Positions 33,664 through 42,540 are shown, counted from the first letter of the stretch. The stretch is 64,000 bases of DNA from Desulfobacteraceae bacterium (GCA_030613055.1 JAUWMR010000007.1:1-64000), one strand, 5' to 3'. A program made the numbers and translations. The notes: a model not told the origin generated them from the sequence alone.

Positions 33664-35247
33664 ATGACGAATTTTAACATAATCCTGTTCCTCTGCGGTT
33701 GGGGGCCTCATGCGGCATATCAAACTCTCCAGGATAACGGTTCCGATATTCCCCCGGAGATAAAAATGGTCCGTATTCCCTGTACAGGAAGAATCAGCAA
33801 GGCACTTCTATTCAAACCCTTTGAGATGGGCGCTGACGGAGTAGTGTTAGCAGGATGCGAACCAGGTTCCTGTCGTTATGGAACCGGAACCAATACTGCG
33901 TTAAATAACGTGGAAGATACCCGCGGAATTCTTGATCTGTTAGGCCTGGGAGAAGACCGCTTGCGCCTGGTTACTTTTTTGCCTGATGAGCCGGAAGCCC
34001 TGCTTGAATTTCTGACAGATTTTGTTAGCGAAATAAAGGGCATTGGAAAAAGCCCGGTTGTTCCACCTCACAAAAAAACGCCACTTGTTGGGGTCGATGA
34101 TCTCATAAAACAGACCGTGGTCGCTTATGACGTCTATACCTGCCTGGATTGCGGTAAATGCACATCTGCATGTCCTTTGACCTTAGCGGGCAAACCATTT
34201 TCTCCCAGGGCCATTGCCAGTACTATCATCTCCGGCAATATCGATTCCCCATCCGTTCAAAATGATATCTGGGCCTGCCTCACATGCGGCCTCTGTTATG
34301 AACGATGCCCATCGGCCGTCAATTTTCCGGAATTTATTCGGGATATACGCCACATCTTGAAAAAGAGCGGCTCAAACGGACATGCGGCCCATGGTGGCTT
34401 TTTCCAGTCTTTGATGCGAACCATGACATCACCTGACCTCAAGATCAAACACTGGGAATGGCTCCCTGAAGAAATCCGTACCGATGACAAAAGCAAGACC
34501 CTCTTCTTTGGCGGCTGCGCGCCCTATTTTGATATATTTTTCAGAAACCATCTTGGTGTTAAAACTCGAAAAATCCTTGTGGACAGTCTTCGGCTCCTCA
34601 ATTTCTTTGACATCCGGCCAGCCGTGCTTGATGACGAACGATGTTGTGGACATGATCTCCTCTGGTCCGGTGATAAAGAGAACTTTTTGAAATTAGCCAG
34701 GCTAAACGTGGATGCCATCCATAGAATGGGTGTGCAGGAAATTATTATAGGCTGTCCTGAGGGATACAGGACATTTGTGCATGATTATCCCGAGCATGGC
34801 ATTGAATGTAATTTCAAGGTCACTCACATATTTGAACTGCTGGAAAGAGAGATTGACAAAGGCGCTGTAGGATTTAAAAAATTTAACCGGAAATTGACAT
34901 TTCAGGACCCGTGCCGCATGAGCAGATTTGAAAATTGCGCCGATTTGCCGAGAAAACTCATCAACCGGCTTAACCTGAAAGGTTTTACGGAAATGCAGGA
35001 CCGGGAAACCGGCGCCATTTGCTGCGGAAACTGCGCATGGATCGGATGCGATTCGTTCAGCAAGGCCATGCAGGTAAAGCGCATCGGCCAGGTGCATGAC
35101 ACAGAGAGTGATTTGTTAGTGACAGCCTGTCCCAAGTGCCAGATTCATTTGCAATGCGCAATGGAAGACCCCTTCTTAGGTGAAGAGCTTGACACAAAGA
35201 TGATGGATCTCACGAGCGTACTGGCCAAGACTATTCAATGGGAGTAA
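33664..35247 (+). CDS. MvhD-HdrC-HdrB fusion protein (CCG-domain iron-sulfur protein)
   Basis: A 527-residue fusion. Residues 1-120 resemble MvhD/FlpD (LFLCGWGPHAAY, IPCTGRI, AGCEPGSCRYGTGT). The canonical CxxC opening is reduced: C11 remains but C14 is Gly, leaving C11, C40, C65 and C70. An HdrC-like 2x[4Fe-4S] module follows (C160/C163/C166/C170 and C205/C208/C211/C215). Two HdrB-like CCG domains come next: the first (C285, C327-C328, C364) lacks the final CxxC cysteine, the second (C417, C453-C454, C489-PK-C492) is complete. In heterodisulfide reductases the complete CCG site binds the non-cubane cluster that cleaves a disulfide. Here it would act with the adjacent HdrA-type proteins. It starts 53 bases after the 1126-residue gene. 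Confidence 0.82.
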   Translation: MTNFNIILFLCGWGPHAAYQTLQDNGSDIPPEIKMVRIPCTGRISKALLFKPFEMGADGVVLAGCEPGSCRYGTGTNTALNNVEDTRGILDLLGLGEDRLRLVTFLPDEPEALLEFLTDFVSEIKGIGKSPVVPPHKKTPLVGVDDLIKQTVVAYDVYTCLDCGKCTSACPLTLAGKPFSPRAIASTIISGNIDSPSVQNDIWACLTCGLCYERCPSAVNFPEFIRDIRHILKKSGSNGHAAHGGFFQSLMRTMTSPDLKIKHWEWLPEEIRTDDKSKTLFFGGCAPYFDIFFRNHLGVKTRKILVDSLRLLNFFDIRPAVLDDERCCGHDLLWSGDKENFLKLARLNVDAIHRMGVQEIIIGCPEGYRTFVHDYPEHGIECNFKVTHIFELLEREIDKGAVGFKKFNRKLTFQDPCRMSRFENCADLPRKLINRLNLKGFTEMQDRETGAICCGNCAWIGCDSFSKAMQVKRIGQVHDTESDLLVTACPKCQIHLQCAMEDPFLGEELDTKMMDLTSVLAKTIQWE

Positions 35248-35292
35248 GGATTTATGATTTATGATTTATGATTTGCGATTGAAGATTGACAG

Positions 35293-35387
35293 TCTCGTAA
35301 AAAGTCTTTATCTGTCTTTTTTTGTCATTCCCGCCCCGCATCAAGTGCGGGGCGGGAGTGACGGTAAATTGGACTTTTTGCAAGTCC
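35293..35387. repeat. TCTCGTAAAAAGTC...GACTTTTTGCAAGTCC palindromic repeat
   Basis: Terminal inverted repeats TCTCGTAAAAAGTC (35293-35306) and GACTTTTTGCAAGTCC (35372-35387) flank a central GTCATTCCCGCCCCGC / GCGGGGCGGGAGTGAC stem-loop. The same ends and core occur at 42541-42664. It is a dispersed MITE/REP-like element between the MvhD-HdrB fusion and hdrA. Confidence 0.7.
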
Positions 35388-35422
35388 ATCAAAATTGAGC
35401 ATTGTGCCCAATTATCGATCTT

Positions 35423-35492
35423 GTAACACTTTAGCCCTTTAAAAACAGTACCGGGACATGGGGATCTCTTTTTTAAAGAGCTAAACTATTAC
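35423..35492. repeat. Palindromic repeat, CATGGGGATCTCTTTTTT-core type (copy 2)
   Basis: GTAACACTTTAGCCCTTTAAAA (35423-35444) and TTTTAAAGAGCTAAACTATTAC form imperfect terminal inverted repeats around ACATGGGGATCTC. It is nearly the same as 27238-27308 and also lies just before a redox gene, 28 bases before hdrA. It may affect the leader of hdrA mRNA or simply be a mobile repeat. Confidence 0.7.
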
Positions 35493-35520
35493 CAATAGTC
35501 ATTATATTGGGGAATAAAAA

Positions 35521-37971
35521 ATGAAAACAAACGTCGTTGTAAAAGAATCAGAAAGCATTGAAGCACAGCCACGAATCGGCGTCTATGTCTGCCACTGCGG
35601 CCTTAATATAGCCCGGATCGTGGACTGCGAAAAGGTAGCCGAATTAGCGTCATACCTTGATGACGTAGTCGTATCAAAGAATATCACCTATGCCTGTTCG
35701 GAACCGGGGCAACAGGAGATAGTAGACGACATCACTGACCAGGGCCTGGACCGGGTCGTGGTCGCCTCATGTTCACCAAGACTCCATGAACCCACATTCC
35801 GGCAGATGCTTAAGAAAGCTGGTCTTAACCCCTATCTTCTGGAGATGGCCAACCTTCGTGAGCAGTGCAGCTGGGTTCACATGAAGGAAAAGGATGCTGC
35901 CACAGAAAAGGCCATTGATCTCGTTAAGATGGCTGTTTCCCGCGCGCGCCTCCTGTATCCCCTCATTGAAGAGATCCTGCCCCTTACAAAAAGAACGCTG
36001 GTCATAGGCGGCGGTATCGCGGGAATCCAGGCTTCGCTTGACCTTGCAGATAACGGCTATGATGTGGTCTTAGTGGAGAAAAGGCCATCCATCGGCGGGA
36101 CCATGGCCCAGCTCGATAAGACTTTTCCGACTATGGACTGCTCTATCTGAATACTCGGACCGAAGATGACGGATGTCGGTCGACATCCCCGGATAAAGCT
36201 TTACACTATGAGCGAGATAGTAGACGTCAAGGGCTATGTAGGCAACTTTGATGTAAGTATTTTAAAAAAGGCCCGGTACGTTGATGAAACGGATTGCACC
36301 GCATGTGGTGATTGCGTTGACGTCTGTCCCGTAGTTCGCCCTGACGAATTTAATCTCGGATTATCATCGCGCAAGGCTATTTTTATGCCCTTTCCGCAGG
36401 CCGTCCCGTCCGCATACCTGATCAACGTCAATGAATGCTTAGGTCATAACCCGGTTGTATGCGCTAAGTGTATTGAGGCATGCGACAAGGATTGCATTAA
36501 CTTTCACATGTCTGATGAAGAGATCGTTGAAAGCGTTGGTTCAATTGTCGTTGCTACCGGACTTTCTGTGTACGAACCCACAGAATTAGATGAATATGCA
36601 TACACACGGTTTGAAAATGTTCTAACAAGCCTTGAGTTTGAACGCCTCATCAATGCGGGAGGTCCTACCCAGGGAGAAGTCATACGCCCCACAGATAGAA
36701 GACCGCCTAAATCCATTGGCTTTATACAGTGCGTTGGTTCCCGGTCAGCAAGGAAGGGAGCCAGCTATTGTTCCAATGTCTGCTGTATGAATACGGTAAA
36801 GGGCACTCTCATGCTCAAAGAACACTACCCGGATATAGATATCAAGGTGTTTTATATTGACATACGTGCCTTTGGCAAAGGGTTTGAAGACCTTTACCGT
36901 CGCAGCCAGAGATTAGGCGTACAATACCTGAGAGGGCTGCCCGGTACGGTTGAAGAAATTGCGGATCAAAGCCTGCGTGTGTCCATTGAAAACACTGTTA
37001 AGGGCAGACTCGAGACCCACGAACTGGATATGTTAGTGCTGGCCTTAGGGATCAAACCGGCGACTGGCACCAGAAAACTTCAGGAGATGTTAGGTCTCCA
37101 ACTCACGCCTGACGGTTTTTTCTTAGAGGCCCACCCCAAACTCCAGCCGGTAGATGCCGCGACAAGGGGTATTTTTTACGCGGGATGCGCCGAGGGCCCC
37201 AAGGATATCAAGGAAAGTGTGACCCAGTCGTCCGCGGCGGCAGCCCGGGCTATCAGGTTAATGCATAAGGGGGAAATAACCACAGAGCCCATTACTTCTG
37301 AGGTCATACCGGAAAACTGTACATCGTGCGGGAAATGCGCGGAAGTTTGCCCCTATAACGCAATAACCGTAGATATTAAAAATAAGATCCCTGCCGTGGT
37401 GAACAGTGCGGCCTGTGCCGGGTGCGGCACCTGTGCGGCAGAATGCCTTTTTGACGCCATTATCATGAACCATTTCACCGATTCCCAGATCCTCAACCAG
37501 GTGGACGCTCTTTTGGAGGAGAGCCCCAAAGAAAAGATCCTGGTATTCGCCTGTAACTGGTGTTCCTACGCGGGGGCCGATTTTGCTGGTGTTTCCCGTA
37601 TCCAGTATCCCCCCAATGTGCGTCTTATTCGAACCATGTGTTCGGGCCGCGTGGACGAAAAATTTATCTGGGATGGATTTGGAAAGGGCGCGCCTGTAAT
37701 TTTGGTAAGCGGATGCCATATCGGAGATTGTCACTACATTGATGCCAATCACTGGACAGAAAAACGCGTAAAAAAGGTGCGCAAAAAGATGGATAAGTTA
37801 GGTATTCGTCCGGAACGGCTTCAATTAGAATGGATCAGCGCGGCCGAAGGCGTTCGGTTCGCGGAGGTAATGCAGCGCATGGAGACCCTCCGCCGGGAGG
37901 TCACAGCAGAGGAAATTGCGGAAACCATCCGGATCCTCAAAGACCGGAAAAAAAAGAAAAAACAGGTTTAG
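35521..37971 (+). CDS. hdrA: HdrA-MvhD fusion, selenocysteine-containing (UGA at 36148)
   Basis: Read through one in-frame TGA (36148-36150), this is an 816-residue protein. HdrA domain: IGVYVCHCG near 19-27, FAD site VIGGGIAGIQ 161-170, then TFPTMDCSI-U210-ILGPKMTDVGRHP. Many HdrA proteins have Cys at U210, and Sec here is known in methanogens and several Desulfobacterota. Fe-S motifs: C259/C262/C265/C269, a second Cys-rich stretch (CLGHNP...CAKCIEAC), CTSCGKCAEVCP (600-610) and CAGCGTCAAEC (632-642). A C-terminal MvhD domain has CNWC 678-681, CSGRV, and C732-HIGD-C737. HdrA is the flavin-based bifurcating subunit; the MvhD domain couples it to an electron donor. A GGUC-loop hairpin follows the UGA. 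No ribosome binding site is strong. The frame is clean on both sides. Confidence 0.9.
36171..36188 (+). promoter_or_regulatory. Bacterial SECIS element in hdrA
   Basis: GGATGTC (36171-36177) and GACATCC (36182-36188) form a perfect 7-base-pair stem with the loop GGTC. The loop's GGU lies 27 bases after the UGA at 36148-36150. A GGU/GGUC apex is the known SelB recognition feature, so this strongly supports selenocysteine insertion. Confidence 0.85.
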
Positions 37972-37989
37972 CACTTTTTACCACGGGGC

Positions 37990-38385
37990 TTACGTAATTG
38001 GCCACTCCCCCCTTTCCTTTAGCACGTCACGATAAACAGCTAACGCCTCGTTAACAGCGGGCATGCCCGCGTAAGTCGCTACCTGGAAGAAGACTTCAGC
38101 TAATTTTTTAGGATCACACCCCACATTCAGGGCGGCATTTACGTGGAGCTTTAACTCGTCAGTGGCGCGGATTGCCGCCAACATGGCGCATGCTGCCATC
38201 TGTCTTTCTGGCAGGGTGAGTACAGATCGTGAATAGAGATTGCCGGTTATAAACATGGAGAAATCATTGGCCAGATCCCTGTCAAATTCTTTCCACATCA
38301 GATAAGGCGGATCTATCTTGATGCCTTTACCGAAGAGTTTATTTGCAGTTTCCCGGGTTCTTTTTTTTTCTGTTTCATCATTCAC
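37990..38385 (-). CDS. Carboxymuconolactone decarboxylase/AhpD-like protein
   Basis: A 131-residue protein of the CMD (carboxymuconolactone decarboxylase / AhpD-like) superfamily. The core is visible as SMFITGNLYSRSVLTLPERQMAACAMLAAIRATDELKLHV (in segments) with the later AALNVGCDPKKLAEVFFQVATYAGMPAVNEAL. The CxxC pair of AhpD peroxidase partners is absent, so a redox role like AhpD is unlikely. I start at GTG 38385 because AGGAGG lies 8 bases upstream; the ATG at 38415 has no such site. It is convergent with hdrA. Substrate unknown. Confidence 0.85.
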   Translation of the reverse strand: MNDETEKKRTRETANKLFGKGIKIDPPYLMWKEFDRDLANDFSMFITGNLYSRSVLTLPERQMAACAMLAAIRATDELKLHVNAALNVGCDPKKLAEVFFQVATYAGMPAVNEALAVYRDVLKERGEWPIT

Positions 38386-38421
38386 GACGAAATCCTCCTT
38401 TTCAAAAGCCTTCAAAAATAA

Positions 38422-38454
38422 AACCCCTTGCCTCCGTTTGGAGAGGAAGGGGTT
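38422..38454 (-). terminator. Hairpin upstream of the CMD gene
   Basis: AACCCCTTGCCTCC and GGAGAGGAAGGGGTT pair around a GTTT loop. On the minus strand it is followed by TTTTATTTTT. It lies between ihfA and the downstream CMD gene and probably stops read-through into the latter. Confidence 0.7.
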
Positions 38455-38503
38455 ATGATAAAGATTGACTTAGGTCTTTCCCGACTGGGCATATAAAACA
38501 CTG

Positions 38504-38543
38504 AAAAAAAGACTGCGTTTCTCTTGTCGCGCGGGAACAGTCT
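38504..38543 (-). terminator. Rho-independent terminator overlapping the ihfA stop
   Basis: On the minus strand AGACTG and CAGTCT enclose a GC-rich loop and are followed by TTTTTTT. The stem's first bases overlap the ihfA stop codon. Confidence 0.6.
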
Positions 38544-38823
38544 ATTTTCTGTTCATCCTTTTCGCCAGGACCGGGGAACACTTGAATGTGGTAATCTTTC
38601 TTGATTTCAGAATCAGGTCTTCACCTGTTGCAGGATTTCTTCCCCTGCGCTTTTTCTTTTCCCTGACACAAAACTTGCCAAAACCGGATATCAGGACATC
38701 TTCCCCTGTTTCCAGAGACTCCTTGATTTTTTCCAGGAGTGTTTCTACTATTTTTGCCGCGTTCTTCCTGTTGAACTCTTTCCCGGCCACTACCTGAACA
38801 AGGTCTGCCTTTGTGAGGGTCAT
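38542..38823 (-). CDS. ihfA: Integration host factor alpha-like DNA-bending protein
   Basis: A 93-residue HU/IHF family protein. It starts MTLTKADLVQ and has the DNA-binding beta arm in FGKFCVREKKKRRGRNPATGEDL (positions about 48-70), with RNPATGE the family signature. The C-terminal TFKCSPVLAKRMN resembles IHF-alpha more than HU. It would form dimers that bend DNA and organise the nucleoid or act in site-specific recombination. Strong hairpins follow it. The exact IHF versus HU assignment is tentative. Confidence 0.85.
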   Translation of the reverse strand: MTLTKADLVQVVAGKEFNRKNAAKIVETLLEKIKESLETGEDVLISGFGKFCVREKKKRRGRNPATGEDLILKSRKITTFKCSPVLAKRMNRK

Positions 38824-38995
38824 GATGCCTCCTGTAGTATGAAATGTTTTTACTCTATTATTGGAAATGAACTACCTCGCAGCCCCGCTCAGGCGGGGTC
38901 TCCGTTATGCTCCGACAAGCTGCGGGGAAATAAACCCTTGCCTGCCTCTGGCTGGCTTGCCTGCCTCTGGCGGATTAAATCAAATCCTTGTTTTC

Positions 38996-39331
38996 CTAAT
39001 CCTGGTCCTGCCATTTTTTTAGCGCCGTCCAGCAATTAGAATAAGCCTCATACCGATCCCGGTCATCAGGATCGATGAGATTCTTATAGTTATCATAGTC
39101 AATTTCCATACTTGAGCGCCTAAGATACTCCGCCCAGGTTATCTTTTTAACCGCCATCCGGTAGCGATAATCCGCATGCTTGAATTCCAGGACCAAACCG
39201 ACCCGACCCTCAAGCATATTGGCCAGTCTTTCAATATCCTCCGCCTTTCTGGCCATGACCATTACTTCATCGGGTTCACAGTAATGGTCATGTACTACCG
39301 AAAAGAACCCCTCGCGCGTAAATGCCCACAT
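38996..39331 (-). CDS. Conserved hypothetical protein
   Basis: A 111-residue soluble protein with no signal peptide or transmembrane segment. It begins MWAFTREGFFSVVHDHYCEPDEVMV and has the stretch KADYRYR-like FKHADYRYRMAV, with many acidic and aromatic residues. The opening (aromatic, FFSVV.D, then VMVMARKAEDIERL) suggests a small alpha/beta fold also seen in other bacteria. I do not recognise a family with certainty. It is a likely real gene: the frame is clean, and it lies between ihfA and a cNMP-binding gene on the same strand. Confidence 0.65.
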   Translation of the reverse strand: MWAFTREGFFSVVHDHYCEPDEVMVMARKAEDIERLANMLEGRVGLVLEFKHADYRYRMAVKKITWAEYLRRSSMEIDYDNYKNLIDPDDRDRYEAYSNCWTALKKWQDQD

Positions 39332-39479
39332 ATATACCCCTTAATGGCTTAAATAGATAATAAACTGAGTAGATGTCAATAGATTACATGGAAATAGTAA
39401 AAAAAGATCCTCGGTATTAAAAAAAAGCAGGATATCGGGGGTGAAGGTATAGAAGGACACATGCCTTTTAATGAAATTT

Positions 39480-39905
39480 TCAGTAGATTTCCTTTTGAGC
39501 TGTCCGGAGACGCCGGCTCAAGGTTTGCAGCAGTTCTATGGCAATGGATGGGTATTTTTTGATCTCCTCACGGATGTTCCATTGATCTAAGGAAAGGACC
39601 TCGGTATCCTCTCTTGCCACGACACTCGCCGTTCGAATATAATCATCAAGCACAGCCATTTCTCCAAAATAGTTATTCGACCTGAAAACTTCCAGAACCC
39701 TTTCATTTTTTTCGCCCAGATTTATTATGACTTCTACCTCACCCGAAATAATGACAAATACGCGACCATCACGCTCGCCCTCCCTGATGATCATATCCCC
39801 TTTATTAAAGGAATGATGCCGTGAATGTTTTGATATGCGCCGAAGATCCCGTTTTTTGAGAAGGGAAAACAGAGAAATTTTTGACAAGACATCCACATCG
39901 TTCAT
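39480..39905 (-). CDS. Cyclic nucleotide-binding domain protein
   Basis: A 141-residue single-domain protein of the CRP/cNMP-binding fold. Key features: FNKGDMIIREGERDGRVFVIISGEVEVII (in two parts), then the phosphate-binding cassette NYFGEMAVLDDYIRTASVVA. The cassette has the essential Glu and, in place of the standard PRxA, an IRTAS that retains the Arg. There is no DNA-binding helix-turn-helix, so it is probably a partner subunit or sensor rather than a transcription factor. It lies 40 bases downstream of glnS on the same strand. Confidence 0.88.
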   Translation of the reverse strand: MNDVDVLSKISLFSLLKKRDLRRISKHSRHHSFNKGDMIIREGERDGRVFVIISGEVEVIINLGEKNERVLEVFRSNNYFGEMAVLDDYIRTASVVAREDTEVLSLDQWNIREEIKKYPSIAIELLQTLSRRLRTAQKEIY

Positions 39906-39945
39906 TTTTCCGGCTCCTTTGCGTCTTTGCTTACTATTGTTTCAT

Positions 39946-41643
39946 TTATTGCTTACCAGCCTTTTTGATCCTTGCCCATGTATCCCGCAGAGTTACCGTC
40001 CGGTTGAATACAAGCGCCACGTCAGAGGAATCAACCAAATCCACACAAAAATAGCCTAATCTTTCAAACTGATATCGACTTCCGGGTATTGCGTCTTTTA
40101 GACCTGGTTCAATATGGCAGAATTTTAGCGTCTCAAGCGAATTTGGGTTCAGGAGAGTCTTAAAATCGGTGCCGTCTTTTTTACTGCCCGGGTCTGGTTT
40201 TACAAAAAGATGATCGTACAGTCGCACTTCAGCCTTAAGCGCGTGGGCTGCCGAAACCCAATGCAGTGTTGCCTTTACCTTTCGTCCATCCGGGGCATCA
40301 CCACCGCGCGTTGCCGGATCATAAGTGCAGTGAATCTCCACTATTTCGCCTGTTTTCTGGTCCTTAATTACATTCACGCATTTGATGAAATACGCGTATC
40401 GCAGCCGTACTTCACGACCGGGGGCAAGCCTGAAGAACTTTTTGGGCGGATCTTCTAAAAAATCATCCTGTTCTATATAGAGCACGCGCGAAAAGGGGAC
40501 CTTCCGCGTCCCCATACCGGGATCGCTTGGATGGTTTAAGGCTTCAAGCTCTTCCACCTGGTCCTCCGGATAGTTGTCTATTACCACCCGAAGAGGGCGC
40601 AATACACCCATTACGCGGGGGGCGTGTTCATTTAAATCATCGCGGAGACAGTGCTCGAGCAGGGCAATATCGACCGTGCTGTCCCTTTTTGCCACTCCTA
40701 TACGTTCACAGAAGTTACGGATGGACGCGGGTGTATAGCCTCTTCTTCGCAGCCCCGATATTGTGGGCATCCGTGGGTCATCCCATCCGGTGACCAGCCC
40801 CTCTTCTACCAATTGCAAAAGCATTCTCTTGCTCATTACAGTATATGTGAGATTAAGGCGGGCAAACTCGATCTGCTGCGGATGAAAAATCTTCAATTCT
40901 TCAATAAACCAGTCGTATAACGGGCGATGATCTTCAAATTCCAGTGTACAGATGGAATGCGTGATTCCTTCTATGGAATCAGATTGGCCATGGGTAAAAT
41001 CGTACATGGGATAGATGCACCATTTGTCGCCCGTTCGCTGATGCGTGGCCCTTAGGATGCGGTAAATTACAGGGTCCCGCATATTCAGATTAGGAGATGC
41101 CATGTCGATCTTCGCCCTGAGCACGCGGGAACCGTCCTCGAATTCCCCCGCACGCATGCGCGCGAACAGGTCCAGGTTTTCTTCAACCGAACGATTCCGG
41201 TAAGGACTGTCCTTGCCGGGTTCTGTCAGGGTGCCCCTGTATCCTTTTATCTCGTCGGCACTGAGGTCGCAGACGTATGCATTACCGTCCTTTATAAGTT
41301 GAACGGCATATTCATGGAGTTGATCAAAGTAGTCGGATGCGTAATACTCGCGATCCTCCCAATCGTATTCGAGCCATCGAATATCCTCTTTGATAGATTC
41401 CACATATTCCGCCTCTTCTTTGGTCGGGTTGGTGTCATCGAATCGCAGGTTGCACAAACCACGAAATTCCGCGGCAAGGCTGAAACTAAGGCATATTGCC
41501 TTGGCATGACCGATATGCAGATATCCGTTCGGTTCGGGCGGAAATCGGGTATGAACCCGGCCATCGTTTTTGTTGGCCTTAAGGTCTTCTACAATGATAT
41601 TGCGGATAAAATTAGGTGGGGGGGTGGAATCATTCGTGGTCAT
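39946..41643 (-). CDS. glnS: Glutamine--tRNA ligase
   Basis: A 565-residue class I aminoacyl-tRNA synthetase that charges tRNA-Gln with glutamine. The ATP-binding HIGH is H43-I-G-H46 in [10 protein letters not shown], and the KMSKS-like loop is VMSKR at about 270. The catalytic core contains [15 protein letters not shown] and the C-terminal beta-barrel anticodon-binding domain is complete ([21 protein letters not shown]). Length matches the E. coli enzyme. Having GlnRS means the cell need not make Gln-tRNA only by transamidation. The start is the ATG at 41643. Confidence 0.97.
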   Translation of the reverse strand: MTTNDSTPPPNFIRNIIVEDLKANKNDGRVHTRFPPEPNGYLHIGHAKAICLSFSLAAEFRGLCNLRFDDTNPTKEEAEYVESIKEDIRWLEYDWEDREYYASDYFDQLHEYAVQLIKDGNAYVCDLSADEIKGYRGTLTEPGKDSPYRNRSVEENLDLFARMRAGEFEDGSRVLRAKIDMASPNLNMRDPVIYRILRATHQRTGDKWCIYPMYDFTHGQSDSIEGITHSICTLEFEDHRPLYDWFIEELKIFHPQQIEFARLNLTYTVMSKRMLLQLVEEGLVTGWDDPRMPTISGLRRRGYTPASIRNFCERIGVAKRDSTVDIALLEHCLRDDLNEHAPRVMGVLRPLRVVIDNYPEDQVEELEALNHPSDPGMGTRKVPFSRVLYIEQDDFLEDPPKKFFRLAPGREVRLRYAYFIKCVNVIKDQKTGEIVEIHCTYDPATRGGDAPDGRKVKATLHWVSAAHALKAEVRLYDHLFVKPDPGSKKDGTDFKTLLNPNSLETLKFCHIEPGLKDAIPGSRYQFERLGYFCVDLVDSSDVALVFNRTVTLRDTWARIKKAGKQ

Positions 41644-41910
41644 TGAAAGGGCTCCCTTCTTTATATAATATCCAGCTGCCCGTCTTTTATACAGCCTTCT
41701 TACCTGTTTTTACGTATAATGGCAATAGCAATATGGAATCTTTGTATCTGCAAAATATTTCGAGTTAGAATTTACCACGAAGGACACGAAGAGACAGAGT
41801 ACAAAAATATCTAATGTCCAATTATCAATAACCAATGTCCAATGAAAAACACTTAAAGCTTGGAAATTGAGCCTGCCCGCCGGACGGCAGGCGGGGATGT
41901 GTGAGGCAAA

Positions 41911-41977
41911 AGCATCAAGCCTCAATAAACACCTTTGATTTTCCCGCCATGGGCGGGATAGAAATTCTGAGATGTCG
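41911..41977. repeat. Palindromic repeat with TCCCGCC-ATG-GGCGGGA core
   Basis: The core (41942-41958) and flanks are the inverted equivalent of 13151-13220. It lies upstream of the small ASCH-like gene, with its right end about 20 bases before that gene's ribosome binding site. A second hairpin, GCCTGCC...GGCAGGC, lies next to it at 41872-41893. Confidence 0.6.
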
Positions 41978-42004
41978 CCTTTTATTTTAGTGGGAGATCC
42001 AATA

Positions 42005-42343
42005 ATGATACTCAGCTTTTCGATTACCACAAGGGAATTCCTTTCAGGGGAAAAAAGTGTGACACGACGCTTTTGGAAACCGGAACAACTGCGGCGATGG
42101 CAGAAGGCGTGGGATGAGGAGCGGTTGATACATGATGCCTGGGACAAGATACCCATTGCAGGCGGTCAAAAGATAGGCCGCTTTCGCTTAACCTCTCGGC
42201 CTTACCTGGAAAGGCTAAAGCATATGCCTAAAAGCGATCTTGCGGCAGAGGGTGGCATGTGCCGGTCTATTGAGGAATTTATCGACCTTGTAAATAAAAC
42301 CCCCGATACTGAAGCGGCAGTTATTCGCTTTGAAAAACTATGA
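42005..42343 (+). CDS. Small ASCH-like protein
   Basis: A 112-residue protein that begins MILSFSITTREFLSGEKSVTRRFW, an opening resembling ASCH-superfamily RNA-binding proteins (the K-x-VTRR-W pattern). It later has KIPIAGGQKIGRFRLTSRPYLE and SIEEFIDLVNKTPDTEA. ASCH proteins are predicted to bind RNA or modified nucleotides; no function is known for this one. GGGAG precedes ATG 42005 by 8 bases. Monocistronic and flanked by repeats. Confidence 0.65.
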   Translation: MILSFSITTREFLSGEKSVTRRFWKPEQLRRWQKAWDEERLIHDAWDKIPIAGGQKIGRFRLTSRPYLERLKHMPKSDLAAEGGMCRSIEEFIDLVNKTPDTEAAVIRFEKL

Positions 42344-42364
42344 CACCCCAATTGAGTTAAAACC

Positions 42365-42428
42365 CAGGCGGTAGTTGTCAGGTACCCGTTCACGGGTTCA
42401 GGGTTAACCGAAAACCCATAAACGCCTG
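42365..42428. ncRNA. Candidate structured RNA or repeat (three-way junction)
   Basis: An outer stem CAGGCG (42365-42370) with CGCCTG (42423-42428) encloses two hairpins, ACCCGT-TC-ACGGGT (42384-42397) and GGGTT...AACCC (about 42401-42417). Such a branched fold could be a structured RNA, or an intergenic palindromic repeat shared by other loci. It lies 21 bases after the ASCH-like gene stop. No known riboswitch class is recognised. Confidence 0.35.
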
Positions 42429-42540
42429 TGTTGTCTTTAGGCTTACTCATTAACCGGATGAACCTTCCACCTTTTCCTCTCTAAAGGTATAAATTTAGAG
42501 TAATTATACCAACAAAACGGAATAAACCAAGAATTGATGG

